Of a stretch of DNA of 64,000 nt, positions 37,051-48,645 are shown one piece after another; within the stretch, counting starts at the first letter, position 1; every line of letters begins with the position of its first letter. The stretch lies in assembly GCA_023079485.1 (NCBI GenBank), contig CM041083.1, positions 153,344,552-153,408,551 of the forward strand, written 5' to 3'. The notes under the pieces are model-generated. The model did not search any database and had not been told where the DNA came from. It was given only the letters and a program-made list of their open reading frames with translations. Both the position numbers and the translations under genes were made by a program. Source of the stretch: Archilochus colubris (taxonomy: Eukaryota > Chordata > Aves > Apodiformes > Trochilidae).

Positions 37051-37353
37051 ATGGCAACAGAAAATACGGGGCTGGCTGACACTAGTCGTGGTGCAAGCAT
37101 CAGCAGAACTTTATTGCCTCATCACAGCACAACCTCAGTGCATCAGCCCCTCTTTATTACAGGCTATTGCTATTTATACATAACTAATGCACAATGTGAC
37201 TGGTCAAATTTTCCCACCTCAGTGGAGGCATAACTTTCCTCAGCAGACTGTGTACGTGCTGTTCTGCAAGCTACCTACATGTTCTTTCTCACCTCTTCAG
37301 AGTGCAGCCTCTTCAAAGTCAGACCCTTCATAGCCTAAGAGGGTATCTCTACA
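37051..37353 (-). mobile_element. compact solo LTR with TATA box
   Basis: On the minus strand it begins TGTAGAGATACCC and ends CTGTTGCCA. CACCACT occurs directly on both sides (37044-37050 and 37354-37360), a 7-base repeat that probably includes the target duplication. In sense order it has TATAAATA (37171-37178), AATAAA (37153-37158 and again 37110-37115), then a GC-rich U5. At about 302 bp it is short, like small avian ERV LTRs. There is no internal sequence. Confidence 0.8.
37171..37178 (-). promoter_or_regulatory. TATA box of the 37.1 kb LTR
   Basis: The minus strand reads TATGTATAAATAGC. It lies about 60 bases upstream of AATAAA at 37110-37115, a spacing that suits a short R region. Confidence 0.65.
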
Positions 37354-37360
37354 CACCACT

Positions 37361-37779
37361 CAAGTGCCATACAAGCCAAAAGACTGTCAAAGCCAAAAAG
37401 CAAAAAAAGCCTCATATAAAGCCTGATTTATTTCATACTTTCTTAAATGTCAGGATCAAGTTAGATGACTACAGTGAAATCTGCAAGGGACAAACCTTTC
37501 TAGCCTTCATGAATCCAGTTCATATTTACTAATATTACTAAAAATCCTAGGGTCTTTATAATGCTTTGCTCATAAAATTGTACCTGTGTTTACTTTGAAG
37601 AGAACCTTTGCACGTCATTTGTTCTAATATGCTGTTCAAAACAAGGCCAATATAGAAGTTCAATTAGGTTGCACACTGCTTTGTGCAATCAAATACTGCA
37701 GATACAGCCATGTTGAGGATTCACGCAGTCCACTGGATACATTCCTTTTGATCTAGCTCACTAAGCAGTTGACTTCTAC
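37361..37779. other. no recognised gene
   Basis: This is unique-looking AT-rich sequence with one A-rich stretch near 37395. Confidence 0.5.
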
Positions 37780-38120
37780 TTCCAGAAAGAATCCTGACTG
37801 ATGGCCAACTTGCATACTGGGACTCTATTTCCGTATAGATGCTATCCAGCCAACCAGTCCCCAGGTTGTTCATGCATAAGTTTTTAATGCACACACAGGG
37901 CTTTGCATTTTGTCTTTGAAATTGAGCACGTTCCTATAGGTCCACCATATTGGCTTGCTAGGATCCTTTTGAATAGTAGCCCTATCCTCCAGAATACCAG
38001 CAATATTTCCCCCTCCTCAATGTAGTGTCACACATAAACTTGGTAAAGACACAGTTCATCCCATTGATGGCCTTACTGATGAAGACGTTAAACAGTATTT
38101 GCCCCATTTTAACTTCTGAG
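37780..38120 (-). mobile_element. ancient CR1 reverse transcriptase fragment
   Basis: The complement of CR1 ORF2 can be followed through the words GCTTTGCATTTTGTC, ATAGTAGCCCTATCCTCCAG, AAACTTGGTAAAGACAC and GATGAAGACGTTAAACAGTA. These match in order the region just downstream of the FADD motif. The copy is highly diverged and has lost its 3' tail. Confidence 0.6.
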
Positions 38121-41100
38121 AAAATTTCTGATGAATAGTTTCCCAACTTACAAGCTCTCATTTTATAAATGAGTTCTTGCATGTGAGCTACTGCTTTGGT
38201 TAGAGTGCAACTTTGACTTCCATAAGTTACCACAAATTCAACTCTTTTTATTTCTCCACTCTATCTTCTCTTGTCTTCCTCAGCCCTCAGCTGATCCATC
38301 ACTGATCTCCTTCAATTCCTGTTTGTTGTTCATCTCCCCAGTTGGCTGAAGTTTTCTGCTGAATGATCTGACATTTCCTGCTGAGGGCTGTTCATCATCT
38401 CAGTGTCCTCTTTTCTTTATAGTCTGTTCATGTTCATGTGTGGGCACTCCAGATGGGATCACATTTTTCCCAATTTCTCAAGGACTGTGAGAGGAGTTAC
38501 TCATTTTCCCTTGGGTTCTTCCCCATTATGTACAGCTTTGGTCTCTATTCTCCATCAAAATTACCTTCTAGAGGCTGGCCCTGAAGAAATCAGATTAAGG
38601 AGTGCAGTGAGAAGACTATGCAATATAGCTGTTCTTTTCATCCTTAGCACAAAAGGAAAAATGACTCATTATAAGCATATGGAGTATACAAGATTTCTTA
38701 AAATTTTTTTTTTGTGTGTGTGTGGACTGTTGACTTGTAGTAATAAAATTATCAAATATTTCCAGATTTTGAAGCACAGGGGATTTCTTGACAGGGTAGG
38801 AAAATACATCTATTTCTTGTTGGCTTGTTCTCAGAAGTAATCAACTAGTCTTAACCTAGACTTAAAAAATATATTTCCTTCCATAGAATATTTAGCGTTT
38901 TTCTTCATGTTTCATTCCCTGCATCTTTCAGATGCAAAGAAGTGCAGACATGAGAGTTCCAAAATTTAATTAGAAGCATCCAAGGGAATCTTAATTCCTG
39001 CTTTTCTTAGAGAGAACATATTTGCTATTGGTCTCTAGGAGAGCAGTGTATGAAAATGTTTCCTGCCAGATGCAATAAATAGGTAATCCTTCCTTCTAAA
39101 TAGATGAACTATTCTTTAAATTTAGATACTTAATAATTTCATTTTAGAGCGCAAGAAGTCTAAGCTACCTGAACAATGAGTATATAAGGAAATACACATT
39201 AATGAAACAATTGTTGCAGCCTCTAAATCTGAATGTCCAGGGAGCTTGCACTCTCAACTTAAGGTGTTTAAAGTTCAGTGTAGTGAAGCTAGATCTCAAT
39301 ACTACACAATTAGGAAAAAATAATACATTTTTGTTTGGGTTTTTTTGTTGGTTTGGTTTTTTTGTTTGGGGTTTTTTGTTTTGCTTTTATAATAGCAGAA
39401 TTTAATTAAAGAATAAACAAGTAAGCTAAAAGCATCAGGATATTCATAAGGAAAAAACCTTACACATATAGACAGAAAGCAGACTCATCTTAGGTGAGAA
39501 ATGGTTAAGAAATGTAAGTTCTCAATTTTTGGAAAAGAAATCTCTGAATGCATTTTCTATGCAAAACGAAGACCATTTCTACAATTGTGGTCTAATTAAG
39601 TGTTACATTGGAATAAATTGTGTTTTACTTCTATTTTAAGACATCTTAAAGTGTCTTCAGTAAGCTGAATGATACCACTAAAGTGCTAATATTTAAAGAA
39701 CAGTACAAAGAAATCAGATCCTCAAAGAGAAATGTAATGGAGTCATTATCAGTAAGTGAATTTGCAGCCATTACCTAGATATATCTTCAGTTCTCTGCTA
39801 TATTATAGTTTTATGCTGGTAAGCCCAAACAAAATTACTAGTATAAATCTAGACCAGCAGTAAGTTTTAAATCAAAATTAGATTTCATATATTTATATCG
39901 GTTTTCTCATTTCTATGCAAGCATTTCTTATCTGTTTCAAGTTTATTAGAGTACAAAGAATACAAACTATGCTTACGCTGAGTTTTTGTCTGATAGATTA
40001 TATTTTTTCAACTATTTGCTATATTATAAAGGAAACATATTTGCTGCACTTTATCCATTATGCATTTTATTTCAACCCATAATATTAATTCTAATAATTA
40101 AATGCTACACGGAGTCTTCAGTATAGCAAGCTTTAATTAAAAAAAACCATAATCAAGTAACATTAATCAGGTGAATTTATAATGTTTAACCCTATATTTA
40201 TGAAATTAAATAATGGTGGGGGAATTTTTTGAGGTAAAAAAAAAAACCCAGACCTCTCTTATTACCTGCTATAAATTATAAGACTATCTTTCTGACTTCT
40301 TAACAAATGGCTCTAGTAAAGTTATCACAGAATATTTGTACCTCTCGGATTCTGTTTGGCTTTGTGAGTTAAGCAAAAAAATTCAGAAGAAGAAATATTA
40401 TAGTACTCATCTATCCTGTTTGAAAGGAATAAATCATATCTTTCACAACATTTTTTGGTCTACGTTATTTTCATATAGGGTATCATAAGTCTTCCAAAGG
40501 AAAGAACTTTGCTTATTTAGGTGTGTTTGCAAACATTGTCCAGATTTTTTTCTCTGATAGTCATTATCCACCAAATAAGAAAATTGATTGAAAAATGATA
40601 AATAATAAGACTTAAAACTTTGTAATCTTTCTGAGCCTTAGAGTATTTTTTAAAATAAATAATCCTCAAAATAATGCCATTGCTTAGTCTACTTAAGTAT
40701 TTTTCATCCAGCTAAGACCAGAAGCAAAGTCTAACTTTAAATCACCTAAATAGCCAACAATAAATTCTGCCTTGAAAAAAAGCAGACTTTTGATCATACG
40801 ATTTGCTATGAGATATCTAAAATCTTGACTTCATCTGCTACATCTTAGTATCTTCAAGGCGGTGTAGAGACCACCCATTTTTCAAGGTGAAAATATAAAT
40901 ATTTAACTTTTTTTTTTTAATTGCAACATTATAACGCAACTTTAACCCCTTAGAATTTCATAAAGGCCAGAAGAAAGACTGTTATCCTACAGCAGGTCAT
41001 GGGGTAGATTTCTGTTACAGCCTTGACTGATTAAGGTCTTTCTGGTTCACAGCAACTGGTTACAGAAAGATTTTCCCTGTCTTTACCCCATGCCTATCTA

Positions 41101-41219
41101 ACAGTGCTTTTATTTCTGAAATTAACAAGAAGAACAACAAAAATTGCTATATCCAAGCAAAACACCTGTCTGTAAAAAAGTAAGAAGTTTTTTGGCCAGG
41201 GTGATTATAACACCTCTAA
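38121..41219. other. unique AT-rich DNA
   Basis: It has a 145-codon plus-strand frame (38403-38840) with no motif that I recognise; I take it as chance because its second half runs through AT-rich and TG-repeat sequence. A TTTG/TTTGGG tract lies at 39330-39382 and a TG run near 38711. Confidence 0.45.
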
Positions 41220-41726
41220 TATTTATCATACAGACTTCTCAGTGTGATGGAGAGAGGAACTCCCTTGCTGTTATCTGATGAAAGACCTTGTTAAGTAGTA
41301 TGATAACACACCTAGTCAGTTACCTTAATTGATAAAGGGGGAGTGTGAGAACATTTAGTCTGATAAGATCATCTGACTGAGTACCCTTTAAAAATTGGAT
41401 GATCCTTGGAAAGGAGAAGGCAATAGGAAAACCATAAAGACATGGCCCTGCCAGGCATGCAACAAGGAGGATAATGAGGAGAAATAACCCCCATCATTCA
41501 CACTAATTCAAGATTCAAGAAACATCAAAAGTCAATTCAAAGAGAACCAACCTAGACTGCAAATTATAAGGATGCAAACCTGAAGGTCCTACATGTTGGA
41601 GGGGGTCAGTGGAACTGTGCCAACTGCTGAGGCAATGTGTAGGGAAAGGGACAGCATTAAAGAACAGAGAGTAGGTTAGGTTAGACAAAAAGGGATATAA
41701 AGGGGGTCAGTCATGTAAAACAGGTC
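41220..41726 (+). repeat. possible old LTR debris with TATA-like box
   Basis: The stretch is richer in G than its flanks and contains GGGATATAAAGGGG at about 41692-41705. It stops where the next repeat begins. I could not identify ends or a family, so this is a tentative call. Confidence 0.25.
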
Positions 41727-42456
41727 TGATCATTATTAAAAATGACCGAGACTCAATATTCGGTTAATGGTTTAATTAAATTAATAAATTGAAATTGCAG
41801 TAAGCAAAGCAGTGCTGGGTGCATGGGGAGTTTCTGCTCCACTCACACGCACACTTCTAAAACTCTAGAATTACCTTATATTGATTACAATTCTATGAAT
41901 ATTAAAAAGGGGTGGGTTTACATATATATTCATAGGGATTACATCATGTTATTATAATATTCATGATAGGCGGAGTCTGAGTGGAGTCCTCTCTTGGGGA
42001 GATACCGGGGGGTCATTAGGGGGCCTTTGGATGAAGTAAGAAATCTTCCTCAAACTTGAACTCTTTACCTTTCTTGTTTTTGCCAACTTCATTATCTTGT
42101 TACAGAGAAAAATTAGACCCTAGCCATAAGTTTTCCCTTATCTGCTGATTGTGGCATTTTTATGTTGTCTCTGTGCAGATGTTTGTGTTCTTTTGGTGCC
42201 TAGTTAGCCTTGGCAGTGCCTTGTTTTAAGAACAAGGCCCATGCTTCAATTATCACCGAGATAAAAGTTTGTCTCATTATGGCCTTGTGTTACTGACACT
42301 GTTTTTGTGGAAAATTATAGGTCTCAATTGCTTTGTCTAGCCCCATATTCACTTTCTTCTTAGTTTAATTCTGAATTTACTGGTTAGGAATACAAATTCA
42401 TTAACATATATCCAATCATCATGCTTGTCTGTCTGAGCCTAGCACCTATCATCACA
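41727..42456 (-). mobile_element. probable ERV LTR or ERV remnant
   Basis: On the minus strand the 3' part holds a GTGAGTGGAGC block, CCCAGCACTGC, a stretch ending in a run of TTAATTTAATTAAACC, and GAGTCTCGGTCATTTTTAAT. This order is typical of the U5 end of avian class I ERV LTRs as I recall them. A TGTGATGATAGG at the other end could be the LTR start. No convincing flanking duplication was found, so both ends are approximate. Confidence 0.4.
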
Positions 42457-42539
42457 GTCCATCCTGTCTTATATCATTTTATTAAATCTTTTATTAACTC
42501 TCACTGTTTGTGAGTTCATCCCTAGCATGTATATATTCT

Positions 42540-43080
42540 TGCTGCAAGGAGAGAGAATGGAGGTGGGGCAGCCCTGCCCCATGGTGTCAACTCCTAGAGC
42601 TAGTGTGGGTTTCATCCTCCAGCCACTGGAACAGGAACAATGTGTGTCCCCAAAACCAGATAATGGGGAGACCAGGGTGAGTGAGTAGAGCAGCACCAGC
42701 AGCTGCACCAGGACTACAGGTCATATAACCCATGTGCCTGATTCCAGCTGCCGGGGGTGAGTGTCTCTATCTTCCCCAAACTGGGTGTGTAGGGGTATTC
42801 ATGTCTATCTACCATCAGATATCAAGCTGGATCACCAGTCAAGTAAGAGTCCTAAGGTCTGTGGTAGGGTATCAGGTGGGCAGAGGGTCCATGCTTGTAT
42901 TTGGGGTGACATGTAAGTGTGGAGTGCCTGTGGGATGAGTTTGTGAGTGTATGTGTGTGTGTGTGTCCCTGTGTGTGTGTCCCTGGCACACATGCTCAGC
43001 AAACAGAAAAGCAGTGGCCGCATCCCTCAGCCTGTGCAGAGGTGCCAGGTCCTCAGGCACTGAGCTAGGCTCCAGGTTCT
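42540..43080 (-). repeat. second ~48-bp minisatellite-like array
   Basis: On the minus strand CCAGTGGCTGG (42619-42629), GCAGCTGCTGG (about 42696-42706) and CGGCAGCTGG (about 42744-42754) recur at 77 and 48 bases. They carry the same core as the array at 31.7-32.6 kb, in the opposite orientation. A TG repeat lies at 42945-42985. The relation to the first array is an inference from the shared core and spacing. Confidence 0.4.
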
Positions 43081-43247
43081 AGTCTGACATGGCTGGAGGA
43101 CATTCTTTAACACTACAAGTCTGAATTGATTAGAGACTAAGATCTGCAGGTCATGACTTTAAACATGGGCTGCAGCTTTAAAAACAAAACAAAATGAAAC
43201 AAAACAAAAACCCAACAGAAACTTTATGCAGACATGTACTGGACAAA

Positions 43248-43330
43248 GAATCATAGAATCATTAAAGTTAGAAAAGACCTCTAAGATCATCAAGTCCAAC
43301 TGTTGGATGCCTTGCTTTCCTGCAGTACTC
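43248..43330 (-). mobile_element. CR1 3'-end fragment, ~80 bp
   Basis: The plus strand reads AATCATAGAATCATTAAAG and then AAGACCTCTAAGATCATC and AAGTCCAACTGT, the complement of a CR1 3' terminus with its octamer tail. It is severely 5'-truncated. Confidence 0.85.
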
Positions 43331-45984
43331 TAATAAATTTACCTGTAATAAAGCCTTCTTCAAATATATTGTCTTATGCTAGCAATGTGCATAAGAAGAT
43401 GCATCAAGAGTTTTCAAGGATCTGTAAGTAGTGATTACCTAAACACTACATCTTAATATGCAATAATGATCTTTAAAAAGAAAATGTCATGACTGAAGAT
43501 CTACAGCTGTCATATTTATTATAAAGAGCTAGTTTAAATTACAGACTCAGTGGTATGAAAAAAGAAGTGTGTTTCAAGTGAATCTCTAGGTTTTCATTCT
43601 GTAATTAAATATTTCCTTCCTGTTTTACATATTTAGGGTCCCTTGAAAACCCTTGTTTTCTCCTGGTAGATCAGACTCCTTAGAATGTGAAACTGCTTGA
43701 AATACAGGAATGATACTGTTTTTGTAAATTAATATCAAGACATACCTAAAAGCAATATGATAGAACAGGAAAGAATAGTAGTATTTATTATGTTGTGAAA
43801 CATGATATTTCCTTGATCACCATTCTAAATTTGAGAGTTTCTGTGATAGTTCCAACTAGTAAATAAATGTTTACGTGAATCTTAAAAAGTCTTATAATTT
43901 TAAGAACAAGAGTCTAACAGGGACATGCACTGTCCCCTTCTTCTGTTCATTTTTTCTGTTTTATTTTAACTTTGCTAATGCTATATGCTTCTTTTGATCG
44001 AAGGGTTAAAACAAATTTCTTCCAGTATTTTGACTATTTTCTGTCCCATATAAAAAATAAACAAATAAATGAACAAGGCACTTCCCATAACTCAAAGCCC
44101 TCACATTATTTTCATGATAAGTGCCTTTCCCTTTAAGAGAAATTGAATATAAAAAGTTCCCAATGAAAAGAAGAGTTTACAGTGGCGCTGAGAACTGAAG
44201 TACCAATTAACGTGGCAAATCCACCTTTCATCCACTGTGTTTCAAGAAAAACAAACAGATGAGTGTCTAAAATGTTACAAAAATGCAAAGTGGTTGAAGT
44301 AATTTTTAGTTTGGTATGGCAAGAATGAGAAGTGTCTTATCTTAAAATCTACTTTAGTTTTAACAAATGCAGGTGAATCTCCAGCTGAAAACAGGGGTCA
44401 AGGCTCTCAGTGCACAGACTGAGTGATTTTTGAAGCTATAGAGATCATACTGGTAAAAGTTTACAACGTTGCTCCCCTTGCAGAAATATCTAGTTTGTAT
44501 GCTCTGTAAAGCATTGTAACAGATATTATGCTGCTTAGCTATAAACTGATAAATGTACCAGTGTACAAGCTGAATTTTCAGTACTATAAGAAATTTTTCA
44601 GGGAAACGTAAAAAAAATCCAAAACTGAACAAGCCACCTGAAAAAGTTCATTCGCTCATTTTCTATGGCAGCCTGAGGAAAAGGATCTGGACTTTTTCTT
44701 GTTTGTTGTTGACTCTACATCTCTATTTACTCACGATACTCATGATAAAAATTCAGCATACCCAGTATTCTATAACGTTATTACGTCTCTGTAAGTAAGA
44801 CTGGGAAGACAGAAAAAGGTAAAACCAGACTGGAAAAGGAACGAAGAGATTAAAATGGGGTATTTACAATATTTTGGTTTATAAATAATACTGAAATATG
44901 AAAACATTAGACCAACATGGGTTTTTTTAATATTACTTCCAGGTTACACTTCCAAAATCTCTCTTACAAACATCTTAATTTTAAATGGAAAAGCATGAAA
45001 AACAAAACAAAAAAACAGGATAAACAAGTTACTACTTAAAGAGAGCCAACGTTGATTTTCTTCCTTATTGCTAATAAACAGATCTTTGCCCCCCTAAAAA
45101 GACCAATCTATTTGTATGATATGATGATTTGTATGCCTGTTGGAGGTCTCTGGAAAGTAGCCAGGGCAAGCCAAGAACAGTGAGTTTACTACCTTTTGTG
45201 TCCTGGCTGCAATTCCTCTGTTTTAGTGTTAAAATATGATTGCAGGGCAAACTGGAAAAATCCAGAACTCTTATATTTATATATTAACTCTTATATTTAT
45301 ATCATAGAAATGAAGTAAAAGTAATCGACATTCGTTTAATGTATATAGCTATCTAAGCTTAATATACTTGATTTTTAACAGTAGATTCTTCCTCATTTTT
45401 TTGTTTTAATTTCAGTGCAAAGAATTCGCTTCTATTTAGTATAACATATATTTCTTATACTTCTATATCTTTATACACATACAAAATAAATGGATATAGA
45501 TGAATCAATTTTTATAAATCTTATGGGAAATAGTTGTTCTATCAGTGAATGACATGCATTCCACTAAGAGCACCCTAGCGAAGATTAGCTGAAATTATTT
45601 TCAGTGTTATTAGAATAAAATTAACTGTTCATGTTTATAAACTGCCTACAATGATGTTTTTCATGAAATTAGTCTTATGGTACCTTTAGTACTTTGGATA
45701 AACTTGATGACATGATCAGTCAATGCCTTTCAACATCTGCAATGAGTTTCCTGAGCAAATCTATAGCAATAATAAATTTTACAGTCCTTCTATGCATTTA
45801 TTAGCTCTTTTTGTTGCCTTTAGCTCCTAAAAATCTTTAGAGACCTATTAATGAAATGTCTTTGCTAGAAATAGTGTGAAAATTATGAAGATGGAGCATA
45901 GCCATTGCATAATGAAATTGCTATTCTACTACTGTATTAGATGAGATTTAGTTTTCTGCAATTTATAAAATTGTTCTGAAGTTG
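43331..45984. other. unique AT-rich DNA
   Basis: I see no gene and no repeat family. A 90-codon minus-strand frame (44360-44632) has no known motif. Confidence 0.5.
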
Positions 45985-45989
45985 GTAAC

Positions 45990-46575
45990 TGTTATGGTTT
46001 GGAGTAACATTAAATTATTTTTCTGTTTTTTTTTTTAACAAAGTCCAACCAGCAATGGTCAGGTGCAAGCATAAACTTTTATTTGACAACTGACACAAGC
46101 AAAATGATAGGACCCTATGAAAGTATGGCAAATATGTTGCCAGGCAAAAGAGGGAGAGATGAAAAGGAGAAGATACAGGAAAAGAGAGAGGGAGAGAGAT
46201 GGTGATGGGTCAGTGCAGGACGACAACAATGAAGGAATGGGAGGCTCCCTATATGCCCCTAAATTCCTGGCTTTCCAGCTCAGCTCCTCTGTTCCCCAAG
46301 GAGCAGTCAGTCAGCTGCAGCCAGAACCAGGGTCAAAGTGTTCCTCCCCCCCCATAGTCAGGGCCATTGAAGGCAGCCTCTCCTGGAGGGGATTTCTGTC
46401 TGGTTCATTAGCTAAGGTGCTCCGTAATCAACCCAGGCATTGAAGGCTGCCCTCAGAAATGTCACCTCCCAGATGTCACCTCCCAGGTGGCCGATTGCCA
46501 CATCCTCAGGAGGTGGAGGGAGGGAGCAGCAAAGAAAAATCACCACCAGTGGAATCTAACAAGTGTAATCTCACA
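45990..46575 (-). mobile_element. solo LTR, same family as 29.9 kb copy
   Basis: It has a perfect 5-bp target duplication GTAAC (45985-45989 and 46576-46580). On the minus strand it begins TGTGAGATTACAC and ends CCATAACA. The segments ATTTGACAACTGACA, GCAAAATGATAG, AGGCAAAAGAGGGAG and AGTCAGTCAGCTGC all match the 29.9 kb copy in order. AATAAA lies at 46078-46083. The copy is about 206 bases shorter, having lost mid-LTR sequence. No retroviral interior remains. Confidence 0.88.
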
Positions 46576-46580
46576 GTAAC

Positions 46581-47499
46581 ACTCGGTAAATAAAGTAACA
46601 AGGAAAGGCTTAATAACTGACTAAAATACTAAAGGGTATAAGTAAGAACTGTATGCAAATGTAAGAAATGTAATTAAAAAAAAGATAATATTATGCAGCT
46701 TTAAATTTACAGAGGCATGATTCCTTCTGTGCACGATATTTGTAATTCCATTGTTCTTACTAGGATTTGAATTAAGGTTGTGGTTGTAATTCTACTTAAC
46801 CCGTTTTTATTCTAAAATTGGTAAAATTTCTTGTGTCTCAGAAAATATACATGGTAAACTGTTTTTAAACTCTGAACTGTATTACCCACAGTATTAGCAA
46901 AATAAGCAATGCCTTACTGTTGTAATGTAGCTCCAATTACCTACTTCATTATTAATCTTCATCACAGACAATATATAGAAATTTGTTGAAAAAAAAAAAA
47001 GATTAAAACAAAAGCTTCAAACATAAGCTAGGATGGTGTGTTAAACAGTTTTCTATATTTCTTATAAAAATGTCTTTAACCTAAATCTCAGAGTGGCTAT
47101 TTTTCTATTTCCTGAAGTACCCTATATTTTATAGAATAGTGTTGGTTGAGATATAATAACTAGCATTTTGGTTTATTTGCTGCTAAATCTCTACGTCCTT
47201 GACTGCACAGAAAGCAAACACTGTTTGCAGGTAGAATTAGTGATTTACTCCTGAGCTTTTGTGTTGTGTTCTGCTCTATTAATTAAGCAAGACTCTGATG
47301 TGACAATGATAATAAATATAATGATAAGTAAATAATAGGAATTTTAAGAAAGAATTTGCTAGACAGATAAATAGATCTATGCCATTTGTTTCCTAGACAA
47401 ATGTAACTTGAACTGCTTAGTTTCCTGTTTCAGAAACTTCAATTTATTTCTAAAGAAAAATAATCAGAAATAAAGACAGGAAAACTCAGAATAACAGCA
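46581..47499. other. unique AT-rich DNA
   Basis: This is AT-rich with short A runs; no gene or repeat was recognised. Confidence 0.5.
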
Positions 47500-48645
47500 T
47501 TACAGATTGGTTGAAACTGTAAATATCTGGAAATCATCTGGAAATCATTTAGTCTGATCCCTGGCTCAAGTACAGCCACCTAGAGCAGGGTGCCCAGGGT
47601 CATATCCAGATAGCCAAATTTGAAGTACAAGACCCCACAGCCTCCCTGGCAATGTGTGTCAGTGCTCAGTCACCACCACAGCAAAAAAAAAAAAATGTTT
47701 TCTGATATACAGAGGGAACCTTGTTTCAGTTAACTATTTGCTTCTGGTGCTATTTCTGGGCATCCTGGAAAAGAGCCTAGTTCTCTCCTCTTTACACCCC
47801 CTCTTCAAGTATTTATATACATTAGTGAGATCTGTCTGACCCTTCTCTTCTCCAGGGTAAAAAAGCACAGATCTCTCAGCCTTTCTTCATATGTGACATG
47901 CTCCCAAGTCTCAATCATCTTTTTGGTCCTTTGCTGGACTGTCTCCATTATTTCAAGTTTTCTTTGTGCTGAGGAGCCCAGAACTGTACAGAGAACTGCA
48001 GGTATGTCCTCAGTGGTGCTGAATAGAAGGGATCACTTCCCTCAATCTTCTGGCAATACTCCTCCTAATGTAGCCCAAGATAACATCAGCTTTTTGTGGG
48101 AAGGGAACAGACCTGGCTGATGTTCGATGTAGTGTCAGCACGACTCCTAGATCCTTTCCTGCAAAGCTGCTTTCTAGCAGATCATTTCCCAGACGTATAC
48201 TGGTGCCTGATGTTATTCATCTCCAGGAGCAGGACTTTGCCCTTCCCTTTGTTGAGCTGCATAGGGCTCTCCTTTCATCCCTTTTCTCCAGCCTGTCAAG
48301 GGCTCTATTGATATCAGCACCACCCCCTGATTTATCAGTCTTTCCTCCAGTTTTGGTATCATCTGCAAACTTTTTGAAAGTACACAACCCCATCATCCAG
48401 GTCATTTATTTAGATGTTAAACATTACTGAAATCAGTATTGACCTACATTGCTAGCTTCCAATACTAGCTTCCAGCTTCCATCTGGTCCCATCCATGCAG
48501 ACCATTTCAATCCACCTCAATATCCAGCCAATATTTTCTCAGTTTCTCTATGAAAAATAAATTTATCATGTGGAAGACAGTGTTACAAGCCTAATTGAAG
48601 TTTAGGTAGCCAATATCCACCATTCTTTCTCCGCATCTACCATGA
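47500..48645 (-). mobile_element. older CR1, 3' part (interrupted by insertion)
   Basis: The left edge is the complement of a CR1 3' end (GGTTGAAACTG, GGAAATCAT twice, CCTGGCTCAAGTAC). The sequence continues upstream through the CR1 ORF2 complement to GTAGCCAATATCCACC near 48610. It is then broken by the plus-strand CR1 and resumes at about 49945. Its frames are broken at many points and it contains an A13 run near 47683, so it is clearly older than the element inside it. Confidence 0.85.

Noticed and set aside
38403..38840. 145-codon plus-strand frame
   Set aside because: It has no family motif or splice signals in agreement, and half of it is AT- and TG-rich. A chance frame is more likely.
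41727..42718. GGTC on both sides considered as a 4-bp target duplication for a ~990-bp LTR
   Set aside because: A 4-base match is weak by chance alone, and the right edge would fall inside the minisatellite-like array.
48203..48430. 75-codon frame upstream of the nested CR1, considered as a host exon
   Set aside because: It is antisense sequence of the older CR1 copy.
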